64,000 bases of DNA from a bacterium (GTDB lineage Bacteria; Zixibacteria; MSB-5A5; GN15; FEB-12): contig JADJGQ010000001.1 in assembly GCA_016708025.1 (NCBI GenBank), positions 496,001 to 560,000 of the forward strand, read 5' to 3'. Positions 45,455-54,615 of the stretch are shown piece after piece. The stretch's first letter is position 1. Each line of letters opens with the position of its first letter. A program made the translations under genes and the position numbers. The notes beneath the pieces are model-generated. The model ran no database searches, had not been told where the DNA came from, and saw only the letters and a program-made list of their open reading frames with translations.

Positions 45455-46201
45455 TTACTTGATCTCCTTGATACGATCCTTTGACTGCTCGGCCTCAAGC
45501 GTATTCGGGAACTGGTCGACGATCTGTTGGAAGATCTTCTTGGCATCGGCCTTCTGTCCCAATTCCTGCTTGGAGCGAGCTAATTTGTACATTGCCCGGC
45601 CGGCGTTAACCGATTTGGGATAATTTTTTAGCATACCCTCAAACTCGGTAATTGCGTCCTGATACCGTTCGAGCGAGTATTGACACTCACCGATCCAGTA
45701 GTGTGCGTTGGCCACCGACTGATGGCGAGGACACTTGGTCAGGTAGTCGCGGAACCCGCTGATAGCCTTTTCATACTCACCCTTGCGAACGAGAATGAAA
45801 GCATCATCGTACGACTGGTCGCAGGCGGCCGAATTCGGTTCGGTTGTTGCGCCAGGTGAACTGGACGGTTGCTCCTGGACTACCGGTTTCTGACGGAGAC
45901 GGGAGATCTCACGCATCAAGTCGTTGTAGTTCTGGAGCAAGGAGGCGAGCTGCTCGCGCAGGTCATCCACCGAGGTCGAAACCTCGTTGCGCAACCGCGT
46001 GTCAGCTTCGGTGCTCTGGGCGATAAGCGAATCCATGCGTGCCACAGAGCGCTGGGTCGATGCGGTCTGCTGTTCGATCCGTTCCAGGCGAACATCGAGA
46101 TCTTCGATATCACGCTTGGTGACGCAGCCAGAGCCGATCAGCCCGATGAAGAGAACCGCCATCACAAGGATGGCGGCTCCAATTCGACTGGTATTGGTCA
46201 T
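45455..46201 (-). CDS. cpoB: CpoB/YbgF-like lipoprotein with TPR repeats, copy 2
   Basis: About 248 residues from ATG 46201 (MTNTSRIGAAILVMAVLFIGLIGSGC); ATG 46216 is an alternative. Lipoprotein signal with Cys26, a coiled-coil trimerisation-type segment (ERIEQQTASTQRSVARMDSL), a Pro/Ser linker, then three TPR units (YDDAFILVRKGEYEKAISGF, NAHYWIGECQYSLERYQDAI, AMYKLARSKQELGQKADAKK). It directly follows pal in the tol-pal operon, as in other diderms. Confidence 0.88.
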   Translation of the reverse strand: MTNTSRIGAAILVMAVLFIGLIGSGCVTKRDIEDLDVRLERIEQQTASTQRSVARMDSLIAQSTEADTRLRNEVSTSVDDLREQLASLLQNYNDLMREISRLRQKPVVQEQPSSSPGATTEPNSAACDQSYDDAFILVRKGEYEKAISGFRDYLTKCPRHQSVANAHYWIGECQYSLERYQDAITEFEGMLKNYPKSVNAGRAMYKLARSKQELGQKADAKKIFQQIVDQFPNTLEAEQSKDRIKEIK

Positions 46202-46220
46202 ACCGGGTAATTCCATGTAG

Positions 46221-46730
46221 TTACTTCGAAATGATCTTAAATTCGCAGCGACGGTTCTGCGACCAGGCGGATTCATCCGAACCCGACACTGCCGGTCGTT
46301 CTTCACCATAGCTGATCACCGAGACACGATTGGCCGCGATGCCGAGACCATTCAAATACTCCATGCAGGCGCGGGCGCGTTTTTCGCCAAGCGACAAGTT
46401 GTATTCGACAGTGCCGCGTTCATCGCAATGACCTTCGATGCGGACGATGACATCCGGGAACTGCTTCAGCAGACCGGCGTTGGCATCGAGAGCAGACTTG
46501 CCGTCAGAGCGAAGGTTGTACTTGTCGAAATCGAAGTAGACGGTCTGGAATTGTGATTCCGAGATCATCGGCTTGTCGTCGACAACGGGCGGCTTGATGT
46601 CTTCCTTAGGCTGTTCGGTCGGCGGCTGAACCGGCGGAGTTTCTGTGTTCGTCGGCTTGGGTTTTGGGGGACAGCCGAAGAGCATAAAAGCGGCCGCGAG
46701 AATCATGAGGACAAGAGAGATGCGCTTCAT
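46221..46730 (-). CDS. pal: Peptidoglycan-associated lipoprotein Pal
   Basis: 169 residues. Lipobox LFGC, a Pro/Lys/Thr-rich linker (about residues 22-55), then an OmpA-like domain (about 60-169) with the peptidoglycan-binding stretch FDKYNLRSDGKSALDANAGLL, IEGHCDERGTVEYNLSLGEKRARAC and the terminal QNRRCEFKI. It anchors the outer membrane to peptidoglycan and binds TolB. It has its own promoter about 65 bases upstream, within the 212-base gap after tolB. Confidence 0.96.
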   Translation of the reverse strand: MKRISLVLMILAAAFMLFGCPPKPKPTNTETPPVQPPTEQPKEDIKPPVVDDKPMISESQFQTVYFDFDKYNLRSDGKSALDANAGLLKQFPDVIVRIEGHCDERGTVEYNLSLGEKRARACMEYLNGLGIAANRVSVISYGEERPAVSGSDESAWSQNRRCEFKIISK

Positions 46731-46790
46731 ATTTCTATTTCCCTCCGAGGTGGAAAGTTAATGTTTCAGTCCAAAATCGTAGTGTCTATG

Positions 46791-46819
46791 AAAGTAACCG
46801 GGACAGATTGGGCGGTCAA
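46791..46819 (-). promoter_or_regulatory. Promoter of pal within the tol operon
   Basis: Minus strand: TTGACC at 46819-46814, 17-base spacer, TACTTT at 46796-46791. A separate pal promoter is common in tol-pal operons. Confidence 0.45.
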
Positions 46820-46942
46820 TAAAAAAACGGGAAAATAATGACTATTATTTCGTTGCACTGATTGCACTTGCGCATTTTTTGCGCCCGGCTGACCTGCGAG
46901 TCCTGCCCGGACTACACTTCTTCGAAAGCTTATACTCCAAAA

Positions 46943-48262
46943 CTAGCGCATTGGTCCCCAAGTGGGGTTTGTACAGTCGCCCGTGCGGGTCAGACGTCGC
47001 TGATTGCGACCGCTGATATCCGCCGTAAAGAGATCTCCGGTCCCGAGACGGGTGGACGAGAAGATGATATGCTTCCCATCCGGAGAGAAGTGGGGGTTCT
47101 CATTGGTGCCGAGGTCGGTCAGAATGCGATAGCCCTCGCCGGAAGTATCTATTGAGGCGAGGTCAAATCGCCCACGGGGAGTACGACTTACGAAAGTCAC
47201 TCGGTTCCCCTTGGCGGACCAGATCGGCGAATCATTGTAGTCCCCCTCCGGGGTCAACCGACGAACATTCGCCCCAAAGATGTCCATCATATAGACCTGC
47301 GGCGAGCCGGAACGATCCGAAGTGAAGGCGATCATCTTGCCATCGGGTGACCAGGTTGGGGAAGTGTCAATTGAGCGGTGATTGGTCAGCCGTCGCACGA
47401 CATTTCCCTGACGGTCCAGCAGGTAGATCTCCGAGTTACCGTCTTTGGAGAGAACGCAGGCAATCAAGCTCCCATCGGGCGAGATGGCGGGGGCGGCGAC
47501 GATGCCGGGAAACCCGGCAACTTTGGTCGGTTTGCCACCATCGACAGACGTGCGATAAAGGTGTGGTTCACCCCCTAAGTAGCTGGTGAAATAGACCTCG
47601 GAGCCATCGGGAGAGAAAGTCGGCGACAGGTTGATCGTACCGGTCTTGGTTATCTGGCGTTCGTTGGCCCCATCGTAATCGGCAACAAATATCTCTTTGG
47701 CTTTCCCTATTTTTCGAATGTAGGCGATTTGTGTCAGAAAAGGACCCTGATCGCCGGTAAGCGTGCGGACGATCTCGTTTGAAGCGAGGTGTGCGACCGT
47801 TCGCCAGGCGAAGCGGTCGTTTTCGATAGTCCCTTTGGAGATCTCCTGTTCCGGAGAAGTGTCATACAGGCGCCAGATGAGGCGGAATTTGGATCCCAAG
47901 AATTCGGCTTCGAGTCGCACCAGATAATCCGCTCCGAGGCGTGCCCATCCGAGCATATCGAGCTCAGTGATCTCGTAGGTGCGAAGGTAAAAGCTGTCGA
48001 TCATCACGATATCAAGTTCGCCATAGAAGTCGATATCTCGCTGTATCACGCCAGTCGCATATTGCATGATGGTTGAATCGGCGGCGGAGATATAGGTGGT
48101 GCCGACATATTTCATCTCCTCAACACCGACTTGTCGGGGCTTGACGTTGCTTGTGGAGATTGTGTCAAAGCGGCGCTGATTGAAATCTTCTTGGGCAAAC
48201 ACTCCGCTAGACAGGATTACGAGTAACGAAGCAACAAGAAATGTAATTAAACGAACTGACAT
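46943..48262 (-). CDS. tolB: Tol-Pal system beta-propeller protein TolB
   Basis: About 439 residues from ATG 48262; GAGG of the overlapping upstream stop region serves as ribosome-binding site. Signal peptide (MSVRLITFLVASLLVILSSGVFA), an N-terminal alpha/beta domain, then repeated propeller blades with the WD-like motif LSPTFSPDGSEVYFTS, PAISPDGSLIACV, DTSPTWSPDGKMIAFTSDRSG and the end GDCTNPTWGP. It is periplasmic and binds Pal. Confidence 0.94.
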   Translation of the reverse strand: MSVRLITFLVASLLVILSSGVFAQEDFNQRRFDTISTSNVKPRQVGVEEMKYVGTTYISAADSTIMQYATGVIQRDIDFYGELDIVMIDSFYLRTYEITELDMLGWARLGADYLVRLEAEFLGSKFRLIWRLYDTSPEQEISKGTIENDRFAWRTVAHLASNEIVRTLTGDQGPFLTQIAYIRKIGKAKEIFVADYDGANERQITKTGTINLSPTFSPDGSEVYFTSYLGGEPHLYRTSVDGGKPTKVAGFPGIVAAPAISPDGSLIACVLSKDGNSEIYLLDRQGNVVRRLTNHRSIDTSPTWSPDGKMIAFTSDRSGSPQVYMMDIFGANVRRLTPEGDYNDSPIWSAKGNRVTFVSRTPRGRFDLASIDTSGEGYRILTDLGTNENPHFSPDGKHIIFSSTRLGTGDLFTADISGRNQRRLTRTGDCTNPTWGPMR

Positions 48263-48263
48263 A

Positions 48264-48947
48264 TTACCTCGGTTCATACTTGAAGGGGACAGTAAAGCCG
48301 ACTATCTCATCGGCGAATTCGCGGGGGAGTGGTGGAAACGGATTGGATCGTTCGACCGCGTTCACACAGGCCTCATCAAAGAGATCAGAGCCGGACGATT
48401 GTTCGACACTGACTTCCATCACTCGACCGGAGCGGAGGACCTGGAAGGAGAGGAGACAAACCAACGTCCCCTCAGCATCGACGGGGTTACGCCAGTTGGA
48501 TGCGATCTTGTTGAAGGCTTGGTCAAACCAATAGGGATAATCGAAATTGCTGTTGTCGACCGTCGCTCCGGCAAAGGGGGAGCCGGCGGAAGTAGCGTCT
48601 GTCTCGATCTCTTTTTCCTGATAATCTTTGGCGAGGGCGGCGGCTTCTTCTTCGGGGCGGACACCGCGCTTTTTCGGCTTTGGTTTTTCAGTCTTCTTCT
48701 TCGCGGTTTTGGTCGGTATTGCCTTGGAATTAGCGGCGGGTTTGGCGACTGGCTGTGGTTGCGTTATTGCCTGACTGGGAGCGGTAGCGGCCGGTTTTTG
48801 CGCAGGCATTCCCAGGGTAGTGGATCGGACGGAGATCTTGATGACATCATCCGGGTCGATCTTCCCCTGTCCAAATGGCATAGAGATGACCGTGGCGGCG
48901 ATCACCAATACGTGGAGAAGGACTGAGAGGATGATGTCGCGCTTCAC
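48264..48947 (-). CDS. TolA/TonB-like energy-transducing protein
   Basis: 227 residues, GTG start with AAGAGGTAATC upstream. One N-terminal TM helix (ILSVLLHVLVIAATVISMPF), a Pro/Lys/Ala-rich spacer (TAKKKTEKPKPKKRG) and a C-terminal TonB/TolA-type domain (NKIASNWRNPVDAEGTLVCLLSFQVLRSGRV, ending VGFTVPFKYEPR). Between tolR and tolB it fills the TolA position, linking the TolQR motor to Pal/TolB, although the fold reads as TonB C-terminal. Confidence 0.85.
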   Translation of the reverse strand: MKRDIILSVLLHVLVIAATVISMPFGQGKIDPDDVIKISVRSTTLGMPAQKPAATAPSQAITQPQPVAKPAANSKAIPTKTAKKKTEKPKPKKRGVRPEEEAAALAKDYQEKEIETDATSAGSPFAGATVDNSNFDYPYWFDQAFNKIASNWRNPVDAEGTLVCLLSFQVLRSGRVMEVSVEQSSGSDLFDEACVNAVERSNPFPPLPREFADEIVGFTVPFKYEPR

Positions 48948-48949
48948 GA

Positions 48950-49384
48950 TTACCTCTTGGTGGTCGCTTTGCGCTGGCGTTCGGACTGACCGGTCACCAG
49001 ACCGATATCTTCGACTCCGGCAGCTTTCACCCGACCGATCACGTCAATAGCGAATCCGTAGGCGACAGATGAATCACCGCGAATGAAAACGGACTTGGTA
49101 CCTTTGGCAGCCATCTCTTTCTTGAGTGCTTCTTCGAAGCTTTCGAGTTTCGACCAGACGTCATTGATATAAATGCCGCCTTTGCGATCAATGGAGATGA
49201 CCACGCCATCGGCATCCTGATCCACCGGTGCGGCATTGGTCTTGGGGAGATTAACATCGATCCCCGACTGAAGTAACGGGGCGGAGATCATGAAGATGAT
49301 CAACAACACCAGGACAACATCAACCAGATTGGCGATATTGATGTCTGCCATTTGGTGGTATCCACGCTTGGGGGGGCGACGCAT
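48950..49384 (-). CDS. tolR: TolR/ExbD-type proton-channel protein
   Basis: 144 residues. One TM helix with the essential Asp (NLVDVVLVLLIIFMISAPLL), then a periplasmic domain (GVVISIDRKGGIYINDVW; SVFIRGDSSVAYG). The ATG overlaps the tolQ stop. It forms the ion-driven motor with TolQ. Confidence 0.93.
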   Translation of the reverse strand: MRRPPKRGYHQMADINIANLVDVVLVLLIIFMISAPLLQSGIDVNLPKTNAAPVDQDADGVVISIDRKGGIYINDVWSKLESFEEALKKEMAAKGTKSVFIRGDSSVAYGFAIDVIGRVKAAGVEDIGLVTGQSERQRKATTKR

Positions 49385-50097
49385 CAGAGCGCTTCCTTCT
49401 TGGCACGGGCGAGGAATTCGAGAATGAATCCGGAAGCGGCGTCATGCAGGAACTTGGTTTTGCTGTTGGCCCAGTTGAATCCGATTACCGCCGGAATAGC
49501 GGCGCCGAGTCCGACGATGGTGGCAAGGAGCGCTTCGGCAATGCCGGGAGCGACAACCGCGAGTGAGGCGGAGCCTCGCTCACCGATAGACCAGAAAGAA
49601 TCCATGATCCCAACGACGGTTCCCAACAGACCCAGGAATGGCGCCGAGCTTGATGTAGTGGCGAGGTAAACGACCAGACGTTCGAGTTTACCCATTTCCT
49701 CGGTCATGGTTTTTTCCATGGTCATTTCGAGGATGTCGAATTCTTTGTCGGTCAGGTTTTTCGCCTGGTGATTGGGGTTCCCCGAACCGCTCAGGGCGAT
49801 CAGGGATGCGAGTTCATCGGTGCCGGCGCGGTAGATACCGGCCAGGGGAGAGCGGTGATGATTTTTGGCGGCGGCCATCACCTCGTCCAAACGTCGCGCA
49901 TGCCGGAAGAATTGAAGGAATTTCTCGGTATCGCGGTCGACCGACTTGAATTGTCGCCACTTGTGAAAAATGACTATCCAGGAGATGATAGACATGGTCA
50001 GGAGGATGGCCAGAATGACTAAACCAAAGGTGGATGAGTCCTGGACGATCTTCCAGACGGAGCCTTGCAGGATGATTGGGCCAAGAGTGTGAATCAT
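49384..50097 (-). CDS. tolQ: TolQ/ExbB-type motor protein
   Basis: 237 residues, three TM helices with the conserved C-terminal pair (LERLVVYLATTSSSAPFLGLLGTVVGIMDSF and GIAEALLATIVGLGAAIPAVIGFN). First gene of the tol-pal operon tolQ-tolR-tolA-tolB-pal-cpoB. Because the tolA-like, tolB and pal genes follow, TolQ is a better name than ExbB. Confidence 0.93.
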   Translation of the reverse strand: MIHTLGPIILQGSVWKIVQDSSTFGLVILAILLTMSIISWIVIFHKWRQFKSVDRDTEKFLQFFRHARRLDEVMAAAKNHHRSPLAGIYRAGTDELASLIALSGSGNPNHQAKNLTDKEFDILEMTMEKTMTEEMGKLERLVVYLATTSSSAPFLGLLGTVVGIMDSFWSIGERGSASLAVVAPGIAEALLATIVGLGAAIPAVIGFNWANSKTKFLHDAASGFILEFLARAKKEAL

Positions 50098-50185
50098 AGC
50101 GATTTATACACAATTCTGCGGTAAAAGTTTGCATTTTAGTGGCTTAGCGCTAGCGCCGCCCTGTTCGCGGAGCAAGCTACGCCCC

Positions 50186-50213
50186 ATTATATGAGAGGTC
50201 AACTAAAACCAAG
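50186..50213 (-). promoter_or_regulatory. Probable promoter of the tol-pal operon
   Basis: A perfect -10 TATAAT reads on the minus strand at 50191-50186. The -35 is weak (CTTGGT at 16 bases). The gap 50098-50307 otherwise holds no gene; a GC-rich palindrome GCGCTAGCGC lies near 50147-50156. Confidence 0.4.
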
Positions 50214-50307
50214 CAAATGCCCGATCTGCTCCTGATTGTTTACACTTGACCGGGGACAAACTTCCCGGCTTTTTCACTGCCGGACTTACTTGTACCGAGG
50301 AGAGCAG

Positions 50308-50532
50308 ATGAAACGGATCAGCCTGGCCGCCCTGTTATTGATGCTTGCGCTGGGAGCGGGATGCGGAACCAAAGAGGATAAAGAAGTGGATACCCCTGCG
50401 GGACATCCCGATGAACTGCGGGATTCGACACGTCTTGACCCAGCAGTTGACAGCACCAAACCTGTTGATAGCACTAATGCGACGGGTGGGGAAGCTGCGC
50501 GACCAAAGAAGAAATACCGCTTCAGCAGTTGA
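50308..50532 (+). CDS. Small lipoprotein of unknown function
   Basis: 74 residues from ATG 50308, which has GAGGAG upstream. Lipoprotein signal MKRISLAALLLMLALGAGC with lipobox LGAGC, then a charged, disordered tail rich in Asp, Thr and Pro with repeats of DST (RDSTRLDPAVDSTKPVDST). No known domain. It sits alone between the divergent tol operon and a convergent gene, bounded by a terminator. Confidence 0.7.
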   Translation: MKRISLAALLLMLALGAGCGTKEDKEVDTPAGHPDELRDSTRLDPAVDSTKPVDSTNATGGEAARPKKKYRFSS

Positions 50533-50555
50533 TATATGGACTGCCTCTAAATGAA

Positions 50556-50581
50556 AAAGGGATCTCGTGTGAGATCCCTTT
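50556..50581. terminator. Bidirectional terminator after the small lipoprotein gene
   Basis: Perfect 11-bp stem AAAGGGATCTC (50556-50566) and GAGATCCCTTT (50571-50581) with loop GTGT, flanked by A and T tracts, between convergent genes. Confidence 0.85.
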
Positions 50582-50600
50582 GTGATATTCGCAGAAGCGA

Positions 50601-51737
50601 TCACCCCTCGATCATTTCGACATTGGCGCGCGGAACAATGGCCCGTTTGCCGTCATCGAATTCAACCTCAAGAATACGTGCCTTTGACTCTGATTCCAGA
50701 ATCTGGAGCGGAGCGGGGAGATCGGTTACTTTGCCGAGTTGGCCGAAATACGGGTGGCGAATAACACGTATCGGCGAACCGATCTTGAGTCCTTCGACCG
50801 GAATTTCGCTTTTCGCCTGCTTTGGGTCGATCTGAGATGCCGCCGGGATCACTACTTCGGGGCGAATCACGCCGGCGCGGATCTGAGTTGCGCCGTTGAT
50901 GCAGGCCATCTGCCCCTCGTGGCGCTTGAGAAGCTCAAACGTCTTCAGAGCCATGTTAATCTGACCAAACCCCTCGGTCACGACCAAAGTTGTGATAGTA
51001 TCTTCGGAGCCGGTGATAGCGACGCCAATGTCGTAGCCGAGGAAGTCGCGAAGATCCTTGTCATCAAAGCCCCCGACAACAATGCCGCGAACGCCGATCT
51101 GGATCGCTTTGCGTAAGGCGGCGGCCGTCACCAGAGAGCCACCGACAATGATGTGACCTTTGTGGGCTTCGTTAATCAGATTGTCGGAAAGGACAGTTTT
51201 GTTGTCAGCAGTGACCACTTTGAGCGGACCATGGGTTTCGCCGCCGATGCCAAAGATTCCCTGCACAAACCCGGCGATGCAAGTGACCACGACACCTTCA
51301 CGGGGAAGAACCTCGGTCACTTCACCCATAACATACGCTTTCACCTCGACAGGTGTGGGCAAACCCCTCTGCAGAACCTGGCCGGTGATGTGCGAGACGG
51401 ACTCGATAGTGCCCTCGATGGTAGCTTCACACTTGTTTCCACCCAGAAACTTGAGACCAAAAAGCGGCTTCGACTGAGCGACCGGTTCACCAGCCTTGAT
51501 CTGGTCACCGGGCTTTTTCAGCATGACGGTTTCCAGGTCTTCTGGCGGGATCCCCATCTTGTTGGCGACGTTAAGCGGCACAACCGCACCGGGAAGCAGG
51601 GTCCTGGCCACCACCGTATCCGGGGTGACTTTGTCTCCGAGTTTGACCAGCACATCTCCCTTGAGCGGAAGGATGCGGTGCTTACGGATGACCAGTTGGT
51701 CGGTTACTTTGAGTCCGGGTGTATACGCGTGGCCCAT
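50601..51737 (-). CDS. Lipoyl-like/KOW-like domain protein of the mutL operon
   Basis: 378 residues, no signal or TM. The N-terminal part resembles barrel-sandwich (lipoyl-like) hairpins (GDVLVKLGDKVTPDTVVA and KKPGDQIKAGEPVAQSKP). The middle is an alpha/beta region with Gly-rich loops (GHIIVGGSLVTAAALRKAIQIGVRGIVVGGF). The end is an SH3/KOW-like piece (GSPIRVIRHPYFGQLGKVTDLP; VEFDDGKRAIVPRANVEMIE). I do not know a function. It lies downstream of mutL and the secreted protein on the same strand. Confidence 0.65.
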   Translation of the reverse strand: MGHAYTPGLKVTDQLVIRKHRILPLKGDVLVKLGDKVTPDTVVARTLLPGAVVPLNVANKMGIPPEDLETVMLKKPGDQIKAGEPVAQSKPLFGLKFLGGNKCEATIEGTIESVSHITGQVLQRGLPTPVEVKAYVMGEVTEVLPREGVVVTCIAGFVQGIFGIGGETHGPLKVVTADNKTVLSDNLINEAHKGHIIVGGSLVTAAALRKAIQIGVRGIVVGGFDDKDLRDFLGYDIGVAITGSEDTITTLVVTEGFGQINMALKTFELLKRHEGQMACINGATQIRAGVIRPEVVIPAASQIDPKQAKSEIPVEGLKIGSPIRVIRHPYFGQLGKVTDLPAPLQILESESKARILEVEFDDGKRAIVPRANVEMIEG

Positions 51738-51752
51738 TGGGGTCCTTTCATC

Positions 51753-52508
51753 TCACGATTGCCGTTGTCTTTTTTTGCGTCGGGCGGCCAGGGCAATGAT
51801 CAATATGACGACTACCGCGCCAGAGGTAGGCGCCCAAATAGCGGTCTTACTGCCCTTAGACTCCGTTGCTTTACTGATCTTGTCTGGGTCAGCGATCTTA
51901 CTGGTCTCACGCGGAATGACCGACTGCACGTTTTCCGTCGTAAATGACGCCACTACTGAACTGAGGACCGGCAGGTTGAGGGAGAAAGCGGAGTCGGTTG
52001 CGTAGTAGAAGTAGTTCGCAATCCCGCCCTCATAGAAATGCATGACGAGCAAGGTAGCTTTCCCGCCGGATGCCGAGTCGGCTTCTTCGGACAGCACAGC
52101 GGCAGTCTTAGAACTCGGGTCCCATGCGATCTTGCCGTACGAGAGATTGTTCAGCAGAGTGGCGGAAGGTTTGATCTCGCGGGGTTTCTCGAAAGTATCT
52201 TCGAACCCGACGATGATCGAGTCGATCTGCTTGTCGGTCAGCCCCGGAAGAGTGTCGACTGTCAGGATGAAGTAGCTGTCGTGATACCACGGTTCAGAGG
52301 CAGTAGGCGCGAAAACAGCTTCGTAATCAAGCGTGCGCCGACGAGCTCCTGCCTGGCGAAGGTACGCATCGACAGTCAGGTAATCTATCTGTTTCCACTC
52401 GGCCGGATACGAGATGTAGAACTTGCCGCGAAAACTGACGAAATTTTCGGCCAGCAGGGAACCAGACAGAAGCAGGATCGAGAGACTGAGTAGGACTCTT
52501 CGAATCAT
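51753..52508 (-). CDS. Secreted protein with C-terminal membrane anchor, unknown function
   Basis: About 251 residues from ATG 52508 (GGGAG 5 bases upstream; the GTG at 52520 is the alternative). Signal peptide MIRRVLLSLSILLLSGSLLA, an extracytoplasmic domain beginning FVSFRGKFYISYPAEWKQID that resembles PsbP/DUF1795-like stress-lipoprotein folds, and a C-terminal TM helix followed by a basic end (VVVILIIALAARRKKRQRQ). It lies between mutL and the lipoyl/KOW gene, probably in one operon. Confidence 0.65.
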   Translation of the reverse strand: MIRRVLLSLSILLLSGSLLAENFVSFRGKFYISYPAEWKQIDYLTVDAYLRQAGARRRTLDYEAVFAPTASEPWYHDSYFILTVDTLPGLTDKQIDSIIVGFEDTFEKPREIKPSATLLNNLSYGKIAWDPSSKTAAVLSEEADSASGGKATLLVMHFYEGGIANYFYYATDSAFSLNLPVLSSVVASFTTENVQSVIPRETSKIADPDKISKATESKGSKTAIWAPTSGAVVVILIIALAARRKKRQRQS

Positions 52509-52527
52509 TGATTCTCCCACTTTCCCG

Positions 52528-54381
52528 TTACTTCCCCGGGATCTCGGGGTAAATGTTAAGGTCGGTCATCCAGGTACGGAGATATTTAACGCGTTCATCC
52601 TCGGTCAATGACGAGAGGTCGAACGGCCGACCGCGGCCATCGAGAATGATCCCGACCACACCGCCGTGCAGTTCGCGTTCGACTTTGGCGCCTTTGCCTG
52701 CGCCGAGGTCGTAGTTGCGTTCCGGTTCGAAGGTTGCTTTGACAACTTTCGGGAGGCCGTTTTCCTGTATGCCGAGCGGGATCAGTTTCATTTCGAGATG
52801 GTTGAGCGTGCCGGAGACAGTGCCTTCGGGAAGCTCGATACTATATTTCATCACCGGGCCGGGTTTCTTGACTGTGCCGACGGGGGCAACACAGGTGCCG
52901 AGGTGAATGAGGCAGTCTTTTTCGAATACTTCAGTCGCGGCTTTCGGCTGGACTTCAGTCAAGACACCAAGCTGCGGCATCATGAAGATCGAGTCGACCG
53001 CGAGGCGGGTGACACCTTCGGGAAGGAAGGAGTCGATCATCATGAGGGCCGACTGCGAACGGCGCGGGGCATGCGAAAGTACACCGCCGGAGCCGATGAG
53101 CATATTCAGCGACATCATATTGACGATTGTCGCACCGGAGGCTGACTGCTCAAATGCGTCGGCGATCGTCCGCTGCTGCTGGACGCCTTTGAGGACGGTC
53201 GCGAAATTCTTGTGTTGGACGAACGCCAATCGGAGCGCTTCGCGCGCGATCGCCTGTTCGAAGATCAGTTCCTCGAGCGACTGCGGGATAGTGGTCGGGC
53301 GGATCATCTTGTTTTTGACGCGATTGCGCAGGTCGCGTTCATCCATCTTAAACGGCACCCAGCGCATCACCATCGGCAAGGTAGCCTCGGCAAAGACGTT
53401 GGAGATGGAATAGGACATACCGAGGTTAGCCGAGACGGTTCGGTTGAAGACCGGAGTTTTTGAGTCCGGGCGGAATACGGAGAAAACGTCCGTGGTCGCG
53501 CCGCCGATATCAACGCCGACCGCCTCTATATTGTAAATGTCAGCAATGGTCTGAATAATGAGTCCGACAGCGCCGGGGGTTGGCATGATCGGGGCATCAG
53601 CCCAGGACATCAGCTTCTTGTATCCCGGGGCCTGCGCCATCACGTGCTCCATGAATAACTCATGAATCTCTTCGCGGGCCGGGCCGAGGTTCTCTCGTTC
53701 AAGAACCGGGCGGAGATTGTCGACTACGCGAAGATCTACTTTGTCGGAGAGCGCTTCTTTGACTGCTTCGCGTGCGTCTTTGTTGCCTGCGTAGATGATC
53801 GGCAATTTGTAGCCAGTACCGAGGCGAGGGCGCGGGTCGGCTGCGGAGACCAATTCGGCGATCTCTACCACGTGTGTGGTTGTGCCGCCGTCAATACCAC
53901 CGGAGAGCAGGATCATATCAGGGCGAAGGTGTCGAATACGTTCGATCTGTTGGTGGGGGAGGCGCCTGTCGTTGGAAGCGATCACATCCATCACAATTGC
54001 CCCGGCGCCAAGGGCGGCACGTTCCGCGGATTCCGCGGTCATTGAACGAACCACGCCAGCCACCATCATCTGCAAGCCGCCGCCGGCCGAGGAAGTCGAG
54101 ATGTAGACGTCGGTTCCCACATTTCCCTTAGCGGGTGAGATGAATCGTCCCTGTTCATCGAGGATTTTGCGGCCGGACAGTTCTTCGAGTTCGTTCACGG
54201 CGTTGAGGACACCCATGGTGACGTCCTCGAATGGGGCTTCGACCGTAGTGGGTGCTTCGCCTCGGCTCAAAAGGCGATACTCGCCATTCACGAATTCGAT
54301 AAGAATGGCTTTGGTGGTGGTGGAGCCGCAGTCGGTCGCGACAATGACTTTGATATCTTCAGGTTTTGCGAACTTAGCCAT
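52528..54381 (-). CDS. MutL/GlmL-type ATPase (glutamate mutase reactivation-like)
   Basis: About 617 residues from ATG 54381; GTG 54396 and TTG 54432 are alternatives. ASKHA-fold ATPase: phosphate-1 loop VATDCGSTTTKAILIEF near the N-terminus and phosphate-2 loop GVDIGGATTDVFSVFRPD. The whole length matches the MutL family, encoded with glutamate mutase (glmS/glmE) in clostridia and thought to reactivate or assemble the B12 enzyme. No mutase gene is in this window; the protein stands with the secreted and lipoyl/KOW genes, so a different client is possible. A strong promoter lies about 100 bases upstream. Confidence 0.88.
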   Translation of the reverse strand: MAKFAKPEDIKVIVATDCGSTTTKAILIEFVNGEYRLLSRGEAPTTVEAPFEDVTMGVLNAVNELEELSGRKILDEQGRFISPAKGNVGTDVYISTSSAGGGLQMMVAGVVRSMTAESAERAALGAGAIVMDVIASNDRRLPHQQIERIRHLRPDMILLSGGIDGGTTTHVVEIAELVSAADPRPRLGTGYKLPIIYAGNKDAREAVKEALSDKVDLRVVDNLRPVLERENLGPAREEIHELFMEHVMAQAPGYKKLMSWADAPIMPTPGAVGLIIQTIADIYNIEAVGVDIGGATTDVFSVFRPDSKTPVFNRTVSANLGMSYSISNVFAEATLPMVMRWVPFKMDERDLRNRVKNKMIRPTTIPQSLEELIFEQAIAREALRLAFVQHKNFATVLKGVQQQRTIADAFEQSASGATIVNMMSLNMLIGSGGVLSHAPRRSQSALMMIDSFLPEGVTRLAVDSIFMMPQLGVLTEVQPKAATEVFEKDCLIHLGTCVAPVGTVKKPGPVMKYSIELPEGTVSGTLNHLEMKLIPLGIQENGLPKVVKATFEPERNYDLGAGKGAKVERELHGGVVGIILDGRGRPFDLSSLTEDERVKYLRTWMTDLNIYPEIPGK

Positions 54382-54479
54382 GAAATGGTCCGTCACCCTT
54401 TCGTAATTCCCTGCTATATGCTTAGGCTGCAATGCGATATCTGGCCCGTGTGGCAGTGCAGGCGGTGCTTTAGGCGGCC

Positions 54480-54508
54480 ATTATAATACGAAGCACCCAT
54501 GATGTAAA
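54480..54508 (-). promoter_or_regulatory. Promoter of the mutL operon
   Basis: Minus strand: TTTACA at 54508-54503, 17-base spacer, TATAAT at 54485-54480. The best sigma-70-like match in the window. Confidence 0.7.
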
Positions 54509-54615
54509 GCGATTTTCCCTTTCCGCCAATGGCTTAGAGGGGAGGCCCGAGGATTTTGCATTCACACAGCGGGAGTGAATCATGTGAGCACCGACAGGGT
54601 CATGTGACTGATGTA

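Noticed and set aside
46872..46885. GCGC-AAAAAAT-GCGC as a terminator after tolB
   Set aside because: The stem is only four base pairs and no T-tract follows.
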